From Aristolochia californica (taxonomy: Eukaryota > Streptophyta > Magnoliopsida > Piperales > Aristolochiaceae), in NCBI GenBank assembly GCA_029961685.1, contig JARWKL010000015.1, forward strand, positions 15,746,801 to 15,810,800: a stretch of DNA of 64,000 bases. Reading direction: 5' to 3'. Positions 39,374 to 49,296 of the stretch are shown piece after piece. The notes beneath the pieces were generated by a model that was not told the DNA's origin, made no database searches, and saw nothing but the letters and a program-made list of their open reading frames with translations. Every line of letters begins with the position of its first letter. Positions within the stretch are counted from its first letter, which is position 1. Both the position numbers and the translations under genes were made by a program.

Positions 39374-39397
39374 GGGGAGAAGGGGCGGGGTGGGGGG
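39374..39397 (+). repeat. G-rich tract with four G-runs (G-quadruplex pattern)
   Basis: G-runs of 4, 4, 4 and 6 with loops of 4, 1 and 1 bases, at the equivalent module position of another B unit. It differs in sequence from the tract at 36,654, so a G-rich character persists while the exact bases vary. Confidence 0.75.
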
Positions 39398-42300
39398 TTG
39401 GTGCGAGGGAATTTTATCTGAGTGTTGACTCCCAAACCATAAGTCTTTTCTAATAAAGATTATTGCCTTCTGCATCATGAACGATCAAAACCTTTATGAT
39501 GATCTATGATTTATAGGTCAGGTTTTTGTAAATGGGCAAAAAGTGGGTTGTTTGGCTCAGTGAATATCCCACCACACCTTAACTTGAGAATTTAATGTTT
39601 TGTACTCCTTGAAAATTTTGAATCATTAGGTCATTTGCATCTTCAACATGTTTCAGGCATGCATATCCTTATTTAAAATCATGTTAGGATCAATTAGAAA
39701 TCTCTTTCTAATAAAATTCCAAGCTATTAGGGGTTGTGCTAGTGGAATTTCCCAAACATGGATAACAAAACTTTGGTGTTCATTTTTAGTGTGTGAAAAA
39801 AATTTCTTCACTTACATTTATTATAGTTTTCAATTTTTTGCATACATCAACTATAATATTTTCATTTTTTTTGTAATCTATTTGCCTTATCTTTTTGTTT
39901 ACAAGAAAAAAGGGTGTGTGAAAACTCAAGTTTGGATTTGTAAAAAAAATTGAACATCCAAAATGGAAATGCACAAATGCAGAGAGAGATAATTCCAAAA
40001 AGTATCTATGATTTTTTTTAAACTCTTTTAGTTTTTGATATATTAGGTTATGCAATCATCGGAAAAGGGGGCGAGGGAATTTTAACTGAGTATTGACTCC
40101 CAAACCATAAGTCATTTATAACAAAAATTATTGCCGTTACGCATCATTAATCGAACAAAAACCTTTATGATGATCTACTATTGTTAGGTCAGAATTTATT
40201 AAATTGTAAAAAGTGGGTTGTTTGGCTTGGGTGAATATCCCACCGCACATTAACTTGAAAATTTAATTTTTTCTGCTCCTTGAAATTTTTGGATCATTAG
40301 GTCATTTGCATCTTCAACATGTTTCAGGCATGCATATCCATATTTAAATCATGTGAGGATCAATTAGGAATCTCTTTCTTTTAAAATTCCATGAAATTGG
40401 GGGTTGTACTATTGGAATTTCCCAAACACGGATAATAACAACTTTAGAGTTCATTTTTAGTGCATCTAATTTTTTTCTTCACGTACATTTATTTTAGTTT
40501 TCAATTTTTTGCATACATAAACTCTAAAATTTTCATTTTGTTGTGATATATTTGCCTTATCTTTTTTGTTTATGAGAAAAATGGGTGAGTAAAACTCAAG
40601 TTTGGATTTGAAAAAAAATTGAACTTCCAAAATCTAAATGCACAAATGCTGAGAGAGATAGTTCCAAAAAGTATCTTTGATTTTTATGGATTGTAAACTC
40701 TTTTAGTTTTTTCTAAATTAGGTTTTGTAATCATCCGAAAATGGAGGGTGAGACATTTTTAATTGAGTTTTGACTCCCAAACTCTAATTCATTTCTAAAA
40801 AACATAATAGCCATTATGCATTGTTAATCGATCAAAATCGTTACGATGATCAACGAGTGTTAGGTCAGCTTTTTGTAAATGGGCAAAAAGTGTGTTGTTT
40901 GGCTCGGGTGAATATCCCACTGCACGTTCACTTGAGAATTTAATTCTTTCTACTCCTTGAAATTTTTAGATCATTAGGTCATTTGCATCTTCAACTTGTT
41001 TTAGGCATGCACATCCATATTTAAATCTCATTAGGATATTTTAGAAATCTCTTTCTTATAAAATTCCAAGCTATTAGAGGTTGTACTAGCGGAATTTCCC
41101 AAACATGGATAACAAAACTTTGGTGTTAATTTTTAGTGCGTGAAAATTTTTTCTTCACTTACATTTATTATAGTTTTTAATTTTTTTCATACATAAACTC
41201 CAAAATTTTCTTTTTGTTGTGATCTATTTGCCTTATAATTTTGTTTACGAGAAAAAAGGGAGACTGAAAACTCAAGTTTGGATTTAAAAAAAAAATTGAA
41301 CATCCAAATTTGAAATGAACAAATGCAGAGAGAGATAATTCCAAAAAGTATATGTGATATTAAGGGATTGTAAACTCTTTTAGATTTTTATATATTAGGT
41401 TCTGCAATCAATGGAAAAGAGGGTGGGGGGGTGTAGCGAGTGTATTTAACTTAGTGTTGTCTCCCAAACCATAAGTCATTTCTAACAAAAATTATTGCCA
41501 TTATGCATCATTAATCGATCAAAATGTTGACGATGATCTATGATTTATAGGTCAGCTTTTTGTAAATGGGCAAAAAGTGGGTTGTTTGGCTCGGGTGAAT
41601 ATCACACTACACGTTAACTTGAGAATTTAATTTTCTACTCCTTGAAATTTTTGGATCATTAGGTCATTTGCATCTTCAACATGTTTGAGGCACGCATATC
41701 CCTATTTAAATCATGTGAGGATCAATTAGAAATCTCTTTCTTATAAAATTCAAAGCTATTAGGGGTAGTGTAGGGTGGAATTTCCCTAACATTAATAACA
41801 AAACTTTGGAGTTCATTTTTAGTGCGTGAAATTTTTTTCTTCTCTTACATTTCTTATAGTTTTTAATTTTGCATACATAAACTCTAAAATTTTCATTTGG
41901 TTGTGATCTATTTGCCTTATCTTTTTTGTTTACGAGAAAAATAGCAAAGTGAAAACTCAAGTTTGGATTTGAAAAAAAAATTTAACATCCAAAATCGAAA
42001 TACACAAATGCTGAGAGAGATAATTCGAAAAAGTATATTTGGTTTTTAGGGATTGTAAACTCTTTTAGGATTTTATATATTAGGTTATGCAATCATCGGA
42101 AAATAGAAGGTGAGGCATTTTTAACTGAGTATTGACTCCAGAACCATAACTCATTTCTAACAAAAAATATAGCCATTACGCATCATTAATCGATCAAAAC
42201 CTTTACGATGATCTATGATTGTTAAGTCAACTTTTTGTAAATAGGCAACAAGTGGGTTGTTTGGTTTTGGTAAATATCCCACAACACGTTAACTTGGGAA

Positions 42301-43027
42301 TTTAATTTTTTCTACTCCTTGAAAATTTTGAATCATTAGGTTATTTGCATCTTCAACATGTTTCAGACATGCATTTCAGACATGCATATCCATTTTTCAA
42401 TGTTTTTAGGATCAATTAGAAATCTCTTTCATATAAAATTCCAAGATATTAAGGGGTTGTACTAGTGGAATTTCCCAAGCATGGATAACAAAACTTTGGT
42501 ATTCATTTTTAGTGCGAGAAAATTTTTTCTTCACTGACATTTATTAAAATTTACAATTTTTTGCATACATAAACTCTAAAATTTTCATTTTTTTGTGATC
42601 TATTTGCCTTATCTTTTTGTTTACGAGAAAAAAAGGGTGAGTGAAAACTCAAGTTTGGATTTGAAAAAAAATTGAACATCCAATACTGTAATGCACAAAT
42701 ACAGAAAGAGATAATCCCAAATAATATCTATGATTTTTTAGGGATTGTTTACTCTTTTCAATTTTTATATATTAGGTTCTGCAATCAATGGAAAAGGGGT
42801 GGAGAGGGAATTTTAATTGAGTGTTGACTCCCAAACCATAAGTCATTTCTAAAAAAAAATTATTGCCGTTTTGCATCATTAATCAATCAAAACCTTGACA
42901 ATGGTCTATGATTTATAAGTCAGCTTTTTGTAAATGTGCAAAAAGTGGGTTGTTTGGCTCAGGTGAATATCCCACCGCACGTTAACTTGAGAATTTAAAT
43001 TTTTCTACACCTTAAAATTTTTGGATC

Positions 43028-43469
43028 TGTTGGAAGATAAGGTCAAGCCCAAACGACCAAGGAATTCTCACGTATGTAAGATTATTATAAGACGGACCAC
43101 ATGACCAAGGAAGGCCAACAAGATGGGCCCAAACACATAAGAAGTAGGACCCACAATGATTACCTTGAGCTGGCATCTTTATCACATCAGTTGGAGGATA
43201 AAGAAGGACTCACAAAAGTATCTTTATCTTAGGGTCATGACCAAGAAAAGTTTTATTTTGAGTTATATTTTTCTTCTATCAATATTGAGTTATTTAATTA
43301 TATTAGGACTTATCTTTAAGTGTTAGAGTCTGGGTGTAATTGGGACAAGGGTAGTTTTATTGTAATTGGACTCTACTACCTTCCTCTATTATAAATAGAG
43401 ATTCATGTGCTCTGATTACAACAAGTTATTGATGTCAATGAAGTATTTCACTTTTCCATAAATTCAACA
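43028..43469 (+). repeat. Ty1/copia 5' LTR (442 bp)
   Basis: A non-satellite segment that begins TGTTGGAAGA and ends TTCAACA, giving the TG...CA ends and short inverted termini (TGTTG/CAACA) of an LTR. A TATA box (TATAAAT) sits at 43,390-43,396, about 80 bp before the LTR end, and a methionine-tRNA-type primer site follows directly. The left flank is satellite interrupted at tttttggatc. Only 31 bases follow the LTR before satellite resumes at a G-tract, so this is an LTR plus primer site with the rest of the element lost. Its sequence differs from the copia LTR at 53,749, so it is probably another family. Confidence 0.85.
43390..43396 (+). promoter_or_regulatory. TATA box of copia LTR
   Basis: TATAAAT within ctattataaatagag, placed about 80 bp before the LTR end as expected for the U3/R promoter of a copia element. 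Confidence 0.6.
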
Positions 43470-43481
43470 TGGTATCAGAAC
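43470..43481 (+). other. Primer binding site, initiator methionine tRNA type
   Basis: TGGTATCAGAAC immediately after the LTR's CA terminus. TGGTATCAGAGC is the standard plant copia primer site, complementary to the 3' end of initiator methionine tRNA; this copy differs at one position. It fixes the LTR as the 5' one and the element orientation as plus. Confidence 0.85.
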
Positions 43482-43500
43482 AGGTTATGTGAGTTGACTT

Positions 43501-43528
43501 GGGGGGGGGGGGGGGGGGGGTGGGGGGG
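43501..43528 (+). repeat. G homopolymer at copia/satellite junction
   Basis: Twenty G, one T, then seven G. It forms the exact join between the copia leader (tgagttgactt) and B satellite (ttgtggaaattttaactgag), so the retroelement's loss ended in, or was repaired through, the satellite G-tract. Length may be misassembled. Confidence 0.8.
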
Positions 43529-46500
43529 TGTTGTGGAAATTTTAACTGAGTGTTGACTCCAAAACCATAAGTCATTTCTATGCATCATTAATCAATCAAA
43601 ACCTGGACAATGATCTATGATTTATAGGTAAGCTTTTTGTAAATGGGTAAAAAGTGGGTTCTTTGGCTCGGGTGAATATCCCACCGCACGTTAACTTCAG
43701 AATTTAATTTTTATACTCCTTGAATTTTTTGGATCATAAGATCATTTGGATCGACAACATGTGTCATGCATGCATATCCATATTTAAATCTTGTTGGGAT
43801 CAATTAAAAATATCTTTCTTATAAAATTCCAAGCTATTAGGGGTTGTACTAGTGGAATTTCCCAATCTTGGATAACAAAACTTTGGTGTTCATTTTAAGT
43901 GCGTGAAAATAATTTCTTCACTTAAATTTATTAAATTTTTCATTTTTTTGCATACAAAACTCTAAAATTTTCATTTTTTTCTGATCTATTTGCCATATCT
44001 TTTTGTTTACAAGAAAAAAGGGAGATTGAAAACTCAAGTTTGGATTTGAAAAAAATTGAACGTCCAAAATGGAAATGCACAAATGCAGAGAGAGATAATC
44101 CCAAAAAGTATTTGTGATTTTTAGGGATTGTAAAATCTTTTAGTTTTGAATATTTTAGGTTTTGCAATCATCGAAAAACGGGGCTGAGGCATTTTTAATT
44201 AAGTGTTGACTCCCAAACCATAAGTAACTTCTAACAAAAATTATAGCCCTTATGCATCATTAATCGAACCAAACCATTTCAAGGATCTATGATTGTTAGG
44301 TCAACTTTTTGTAAATAGGCAAAAAGTGGGTTATGTGGCTGTGGTAAATATTCCACCGCACGTTAACTTGAGAATTTAATTTTTTCTACTCCTTTAAATT
44401 TTTTAATCATTAGGTCATTTGCATCTTCAACATGTTTCAGGCATGCATATCGATATTTGAATCTTGTTAGGATCAATTAGAAATCTCTTTCCCATAAAAT
44501 TCCATGCAATTAGGGGTTGTACTAGTAGAATTTCCCAAACATGGATAACAAAAACTTTGGTATTCATTTTTAGTGCGTCAAAATTTTTTCTTCACTTACT
44601 TTTATTATAGTTTTCAATTTTTTGCGTACATAAACTCTTAAATTTTCATTTTGTTGTGATCTATTTGGCTTATGTGTTTTGTTTATGAGAAAATGGGAGA
44701 CAAAAAATTCAAGTTTGGATTTGAAAAAAAATTGAATATCCAAAATGGAAAGGCACAATGCAGAGAGAGATAATTCCAAAAATATCTATTATTTTTAGGG
44801 ATTGTAAACTCTTTCAGATTTTTATATATTAGGTTTTAAAATCAAAGGAAAAGAGGGGCATTGAATTTTAACTGAGTGTTGACTCCAAAACCATAAGTCA
44901 TTTCTTACAAAAATTATTGTCGTTATGCATCATTAATCGATCAAAAACTTTACGGTGATCTATACTTTATAGGTCAACTTTTTTTAAATGGGAAAAAAGT
45001 GAGTTGTTTGGCTCGAGTGGATATCCCATCGCTCGTTAACTTAAGAATTTAATTTTTTCTATTACTTGAAATTTTTGTATCATTAGTTCATTTGCATCTT
45101 CAACATTTTCAGGCATGCATATCCATATTTAAAATGATGTTAGGATCAGTTAGAAATCACTTTCTTATAAATTTCAAAGCTGTTAGGGGTTGTACTAGTG
45201 GAATTTTGCAAACGTGGATAACAAAATTTTGGTGTTCATTTTTAGTGCGTGAAAAAAATTTCTTCACATACATTTATTATAGTTTTCAATTTTTTGCATA
45301 CAAAAATTCTCAAATTTTCATTTTGGTGTGATTTATTTTCCTTATCTTTTTGTTTACAAGAAACAAGGGAGAGTGAAAACTCAAGTTTGGATTTGAAAAA
45401 AAATTGATCATCCAAAATGGAAATGAACAAATGCAGAGAGAGATAATTCCAAAAAGTATCAATGATTTTTTGGGATTGTAAACTCTTTTAGTTTTTTATA
45501 TATTAGGTTATGCAATCATCGGAAAATGGGGGGCGAGAGATGTTTAACTGAGTGTTGACTCCCAAACCATCAGTCATTTCTAACAAAAATTATTGCCGTT
45601 ACACAACATTAATCGATCAAAACTTTTACGATGATCTATGATTGTTAGGTTAGCATTATTTAAATGGGAAAAAAGTGGGTTGTTTGGCTCTAGTGAATAT
45701 CCCACTGTATATTAACTTCAGAATTTAATTTTTTCTAGTCCTTGAATTTTTTTGGTCATTAGGTCATTTGCATCTTCAACATGTTTAAGGCAAGCATGTC
45801 CATATTTGGAACATGTTAGGATCAATTAGAAATCTCTTTTTTTATAAAATACCTTGCTATGAGGGGTTGTACTAGTGTAATTTGCCATAAATGGATAACA
45901 AAAACTTTGGAGTTCATTTTTAGTGCGTGAAATTTTTTTCTTCACTTACATTTATTATAGTTTTAAATTTTTTGCATACATAAACTCTAAAATTTTCATT
46001 TTGTTGTGATTTTTTTTCCTTATCTTTTTTGTTAACAAGAAAAATGGGAGAGTGAAAACTCAAGTTTGGTTTTGAAAAAAATTGGACATCCAAAATCGAA
46101 ATGCACAAATGCTGAGAGAGATAATTCCAAAAAGTATCTGTGATTTTTAGGGAATTTAAGCTCTTTTAGTTTTTTATATATTAGGTATCGCAATCATAGG
46201 AAAACAGGGGGCGAGGCAATTTTAACTGAGTGTTGACTCCCAAACCGTAAGTCATTTCTAACAAAAATTATATCTATTACGCATCATTAATCGATCAAAT
46301 CCTTTACGATAATCTATGATTTTTAGGTCAGCATTTTGTAAATAGGCAAAAAGGAGGTTGTTTGGCTATGGTAAATATCCCACCGCACATCAACTTGAGA
46401 ATTTAATTTTTTCTACTCCTTGAAAATTTTGAATCATTAGGTCATTTGCATCTTCAACTTTTTTTCGGGCGTGCATATCCATATTTAAATCTTGTTAGGA

Positions 46501-46885
46501 TCGATTAGAAATCTCTTCCTTTTAAAATTCCATGCTATTAGGGGTTGTACAATTGAAATTTCCCAAACATGGACATGGATAACAAAACTTTGGTGTTCAT
46601 TTTTAGTGAGTGAAAACTTTTTCTTCACTTACATTTTTTTGAGTTGTTAATTTTTTACGTACATAAACTCTAAAATTATCATTTTGTTGTGATCTATTGT
46701 CCTTATCTTTTTTTTTTTACAAGAAATAGGGAGAGTGAAAACACAAGTTTAGATTTAAAAAAAATGAACATTTAAAATGGAAATGCACAAATGTAGAGAG
46801 AGATAATTCCAAAAAGTATCAATGATTTATAGGGATTGTAAAGTCTTTTAGATTTTTTGATGTTAGGTTCTGTTTTCAATGCAAA

Positions 46886-46930
46886 AGGGAGGGGGGGAAG
46901 GGGGGGGGGGGGGGGGGCGGGGGGAGGGGA
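46886..46930 (+). repeat. Long interrupted G-tract with adjoining deletion
   Basis: Runs of 3, 8, 18, 6 and 4 G interrupted by single A, AA or C, extending into ggggattattgcc. The normal continuation of the module (gaattttaactgagtgttgactccc and what follows, about 55 bp) is missing, so the deletion starts in the tract. Confidence 0.75.
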
Positions 46931-47324
46931 TTATTGCCTTTATGCATCATTAATCGATCAAAACCTTTACGATGATCTATGATTTACAGGTAAACTTTTT
47001 GTAAATGGGCAAAAAGTGGGTTGTTAGGCTCGGGTGAATATCCCACTGGACGTTAACTTGAGAATTTAATTTTTTCCACTCCTTGAAATTTTTTGGATCA
47101 TTAGGTCATTTGCATCTTCAACATGTTTTAGGCATACATATCAATATTTAAAATCATGTTAGGATCAATTAGAAATCTCTTTCATGTAAAATTCCAAGAT
47201 ATTAGGGGTTGTAATAGTGGAATTTCCCAAACATGGATAACAAAACTTTGGTCTTCATTATTAGTGCGTGAAAAATTTTTCTTTACTTACATTTATTATT
47301 GTTTTCAATTTTTTGCATACATAA

Positions 47325-48085
47325 TGATATGAACCATGTCAACCTATGACAAATCCCGATAATAAATCTGGTAATCGTCCCCAAGACCTTTCAAGTTTGA
47401 TGGAAAATTGTGACCCATAGCTTAGCAAAGCAAGAACCTTGGTATGGTGAAGACGCCACAAACTGCGATGGGAATCCGTTTCATAAGTCGATTGAACGCT
47501 ACAAGGAAAAATCCCTGATAAGTTCGAATAGTTCCTTCAAGAACTCAAGAAGAAGAATCTCTCAATATCAATAATGATAAAAAAAAGCCCCAATTCTGTT
47601 TACAAGCCCTCTATTTATAATGGAGGACATCGAAATCATGTAAATAAACCCCCTCCCCTAATTACATTCAATTAAAGGAAAACTTAAGGAAACTTCACTT
47701 TAATAGAAACCTAATATATTCCCACGTGATCTTCCAGGATTAGTTGCCACAAGGATATCCACGAGATCCTCTAACCACATGCCCTTCTAGGATGAATTGC
47801 CAACTCATGGATATCCTCGTGGGTCCCACGAGATCTTCTAACCACATGCACTTCCTCAATGCATGTGTGTGGCTGTTGGGATTTCTTCCGGATCAACTTT
47901 GATGAGTGAAACCAGCCTTTGTTCCCCTTCAATAATGACCACACTCTCGTCTTGTTGTATAACTCTCAGGACTAAGTTATTCAACATTTCTTTGAATCTT
48001 TTAGCTCACGCCCACGTCACTGGACCAACTGGAACTTGCGTTAGTTCATGAGTATTCCGTACAGGCTCAATTTCCTCATCATTCC
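47325..48085 (-). repeat. LTR and 3' untranslated region of gypsy copy 2
   Basis: LTR terminus at 47,325, TATA-like box at about 47,612-47,619 on the minus strand, and the 67-bp internal duplication seen in copy 1 (ctaaccacat at 47,771 and 47,838). The polyprotein tail (LTRARAKRFKEML-like, with substitutions) lies at the right end, after a stop. The LTR start is not clearly visible. Confidence 0.55.
47612..47619 (-). promoter_or_regulatory. TATA-like box in gypsy LTR, copy 2
   Basis: The minus strand reads TATAAATAGAGGGC, matching the box in copy 1 at the same distance from the LTR end. Confidence 0.5.
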
Positions 48086-48089
48086 CCTC

Positions 48090-48305
48090 TTATTGAGAAG
48101 GATTTGTCCTCAAATCGTCACCAACATCAAAAGGACTTAAATCTGTAACATTGAATGTAGCACTAACATTGTACTCACCAGGTAAGTCAAGTCTGTAAGC
48201 ATTGTCATTGATCCGTTCTAGCACTTGAAATGGTCCGTCTCCTTGGGGCAACAACTTAGAACGTCTTTGGGCTGGAAATCTTTCTTTCCTCATATGTAAC
48301 CACAC
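48090..48305 (-). pseudogene. Integrase C-terminal domain, gypsy copy 2
   Basis: A 71-codon open segment with [38 protein letters not shown] (GPY/F-type motif) and [18 protein letters not shown]. It ends at a stop (TAA) where copy 1 has a Glu codon, so the basic tail is cut off. A frameshift and stop separate it from the core upstream. Function in intact relatives is DNA binding and target choice by integrase. Confidence 0.8.
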
Positions 48306-48450
48306 CCAATCACCGGCCTCAAAACGAGCTTATGAGGACCTTGTTAGTTTGCTTGATGTATTGTTTGGTTTTCCTCTCTATGTTTAACCGAACCCTCTCA
48401 TGGAGTTGCTTCACAAACTTTGCCTTCTTCTTACCATCTAAGTTCACATG

Positions 48451-49092
48451 CTAAGAAGAAGTTAAAGGTGATAAATCTAAAGGAGTTAAAGGATTAAAAC
48501 CATAAACAATTTCAAATGGTGAGCGCTGAGTAGCAGAATTGATGGTACGATTACAAGCAAACTCAAAATGTGGTAAACAATCCTCCCAAGTCTTAATGTT
48601 TTTACCAATGATAGCCCTCAACAAAGTGGATAAAGTCCTATTAACTACTTTTGTTTGACCATTGGTTTGAGGGAGACAAGTAGTAGAAAACAAAAGTTTC
48701 GTTCCTAGTTTTTCCCATAAAGTCTTCCAAAAGTAACACATGAACTTAGCATCCTCATCTGACACGATTGTCCTAGGCATGCCATGTAACCTGACAATCT
48801 CCCTAAAGAACAAATCTGCAACATGAGAAGCTTCATCAGTCTTATGACAAGGAATAAAATGAGCCATCTTAGAAAACCGATCTACAACCACAAAGATTGA
48901 GTCCCTCCCACGTCGACTCCTAGGTAAACCCAAAACAAAGTCCATCGAAATATCAATCCAAGGTGAACTGGGAGTAGGTAGGGGGGTGTAGAGACTATTG
49001 GGCTGAACACTTGATTTTTCTTGCCTACAAGTGACACATCTACCACAAATTCTCTTAACATCCCATTTCATGTGTGGCCAATAGAAGTGCAC
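48451..49092 (-). pseudogene. Integrase zinc-binding region and catalytic core, gypsy copy 2
   Basis: The longest retroelement open frame in the window, 213 codons. In order: HFYWPHMKW and [11 protein letters not shown] (end of the His/Cys zinc-binding region), [19 protein letters not shown] (first catalytic Asp), [32 protein letters not shown] (second catalytic Asp), then [11 protein letters not shown], where the third catalytic residue, normally Glu, is Lys (codon AAA at 48,649-48,651). The frame ends at a TAG where copy 1 has a Glu codon, before the C-terminal domain. In intact elements this enzyme inserts the cDNA into the genome; here it cannot, because the active site is altered and the protein cut short. 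Two more stops lie upstream in 49,093-49,296. Confidence 0.9.
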
Positions 49093-49296
49093 CTACAAAA
49101 TATCAAGAGTCTTAGCGACTCCAAAGTGTCCCATTAAACCCCCACTATGGGATTCTCGAACAAACAAGTCTCTCATTGAACAATTAGGCACACACAATTT
49201 ATTTTCTCAAAACAAGAAGCCTTCATGGGTATAGAACTTACCTTCTACTGAATTTTCACAAGCACTCTAAATTTCCCCGAAAACGTGGTCATCTTG
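49093..49296 (-). pseudogene. Upstream integrase remnant, gypsy copy 2
   Basis: The minus strand reads FYTHEGFLF, stop, [34 protein letters not shown], then a stop just before HFYWPH. The two histidines of the zinc-binding motif are in HSGGLMGH. Two nonsense changes interrupt it. It is cut at the satellite junction at 49,296. Confidence 0.8.

Larger units (their letters stand above)
35632..43027 (+). repeat. Satellite array B, second block
   Basis: B monomers with ruler positions 36128, 36817, 37492, 38169, 38846, 39543, 40213, 40890, 41577, 42252 and 42945. Two linked-variant types intermingle. One (alpha) has aaaatggaaatg, gcagagagag and gagggaatttt; the other (beta) has aaaatcgaaatg, gctgagagag and cgaggcattttt. 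The block ends at tttttggatc, where a copia LTR begins. Unit lengths range from 670 to 697 bp, partly because of G-tract length. No gene is seen. Confidence 0.95.
43501..47324 (+). repeat. Satellite array B, third block
   Basis: Starts in the G-tract of a B module and runs through units with ruler positions 43654, 44326, 44999, 45675, 46353 and 47016. The unit ending at 47016 is short because the stretch between the G-tract (to about 46,930) and attattgcc is deleted. The last unit carries the variants ttgttaggctc, atttaaaatca and ccaagatattagg, which are shared with the unit preceding gypsy copy 1. The block ends at cataa, where the second gypsy fragment begins. No gene is seen. Confidence 0.95.
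47325..49296 (-). mobile_element. Truncated Ty3/gypsy retrotransposon 3' end, copy 2
   Basis: The same fragment as at 33,666, 1972 bp long against 1966, with the same LTR terminus (TGATATGAACC on the plus strand) joined to the same satellite base (gcatacataa) and the same truncation point in coding sequence (catcttg joined to aagctattagg). By eye about nine bases in ten agree. It is better preserved: the integrase core is open for 213 codons. Because the truncation is not a natural element end, the two copies must descend from one event and were multiplied with flanking satellite. The distance between their left ends is 13,659 bp. Confidence 0.9.

Noticed and set aside
47863..48051. Plus-strand frame of 62 codons in gypsy copy 2.
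   Set aside because: Antisense to the gypsy polyprotein tail and LTR; no support as a gene.
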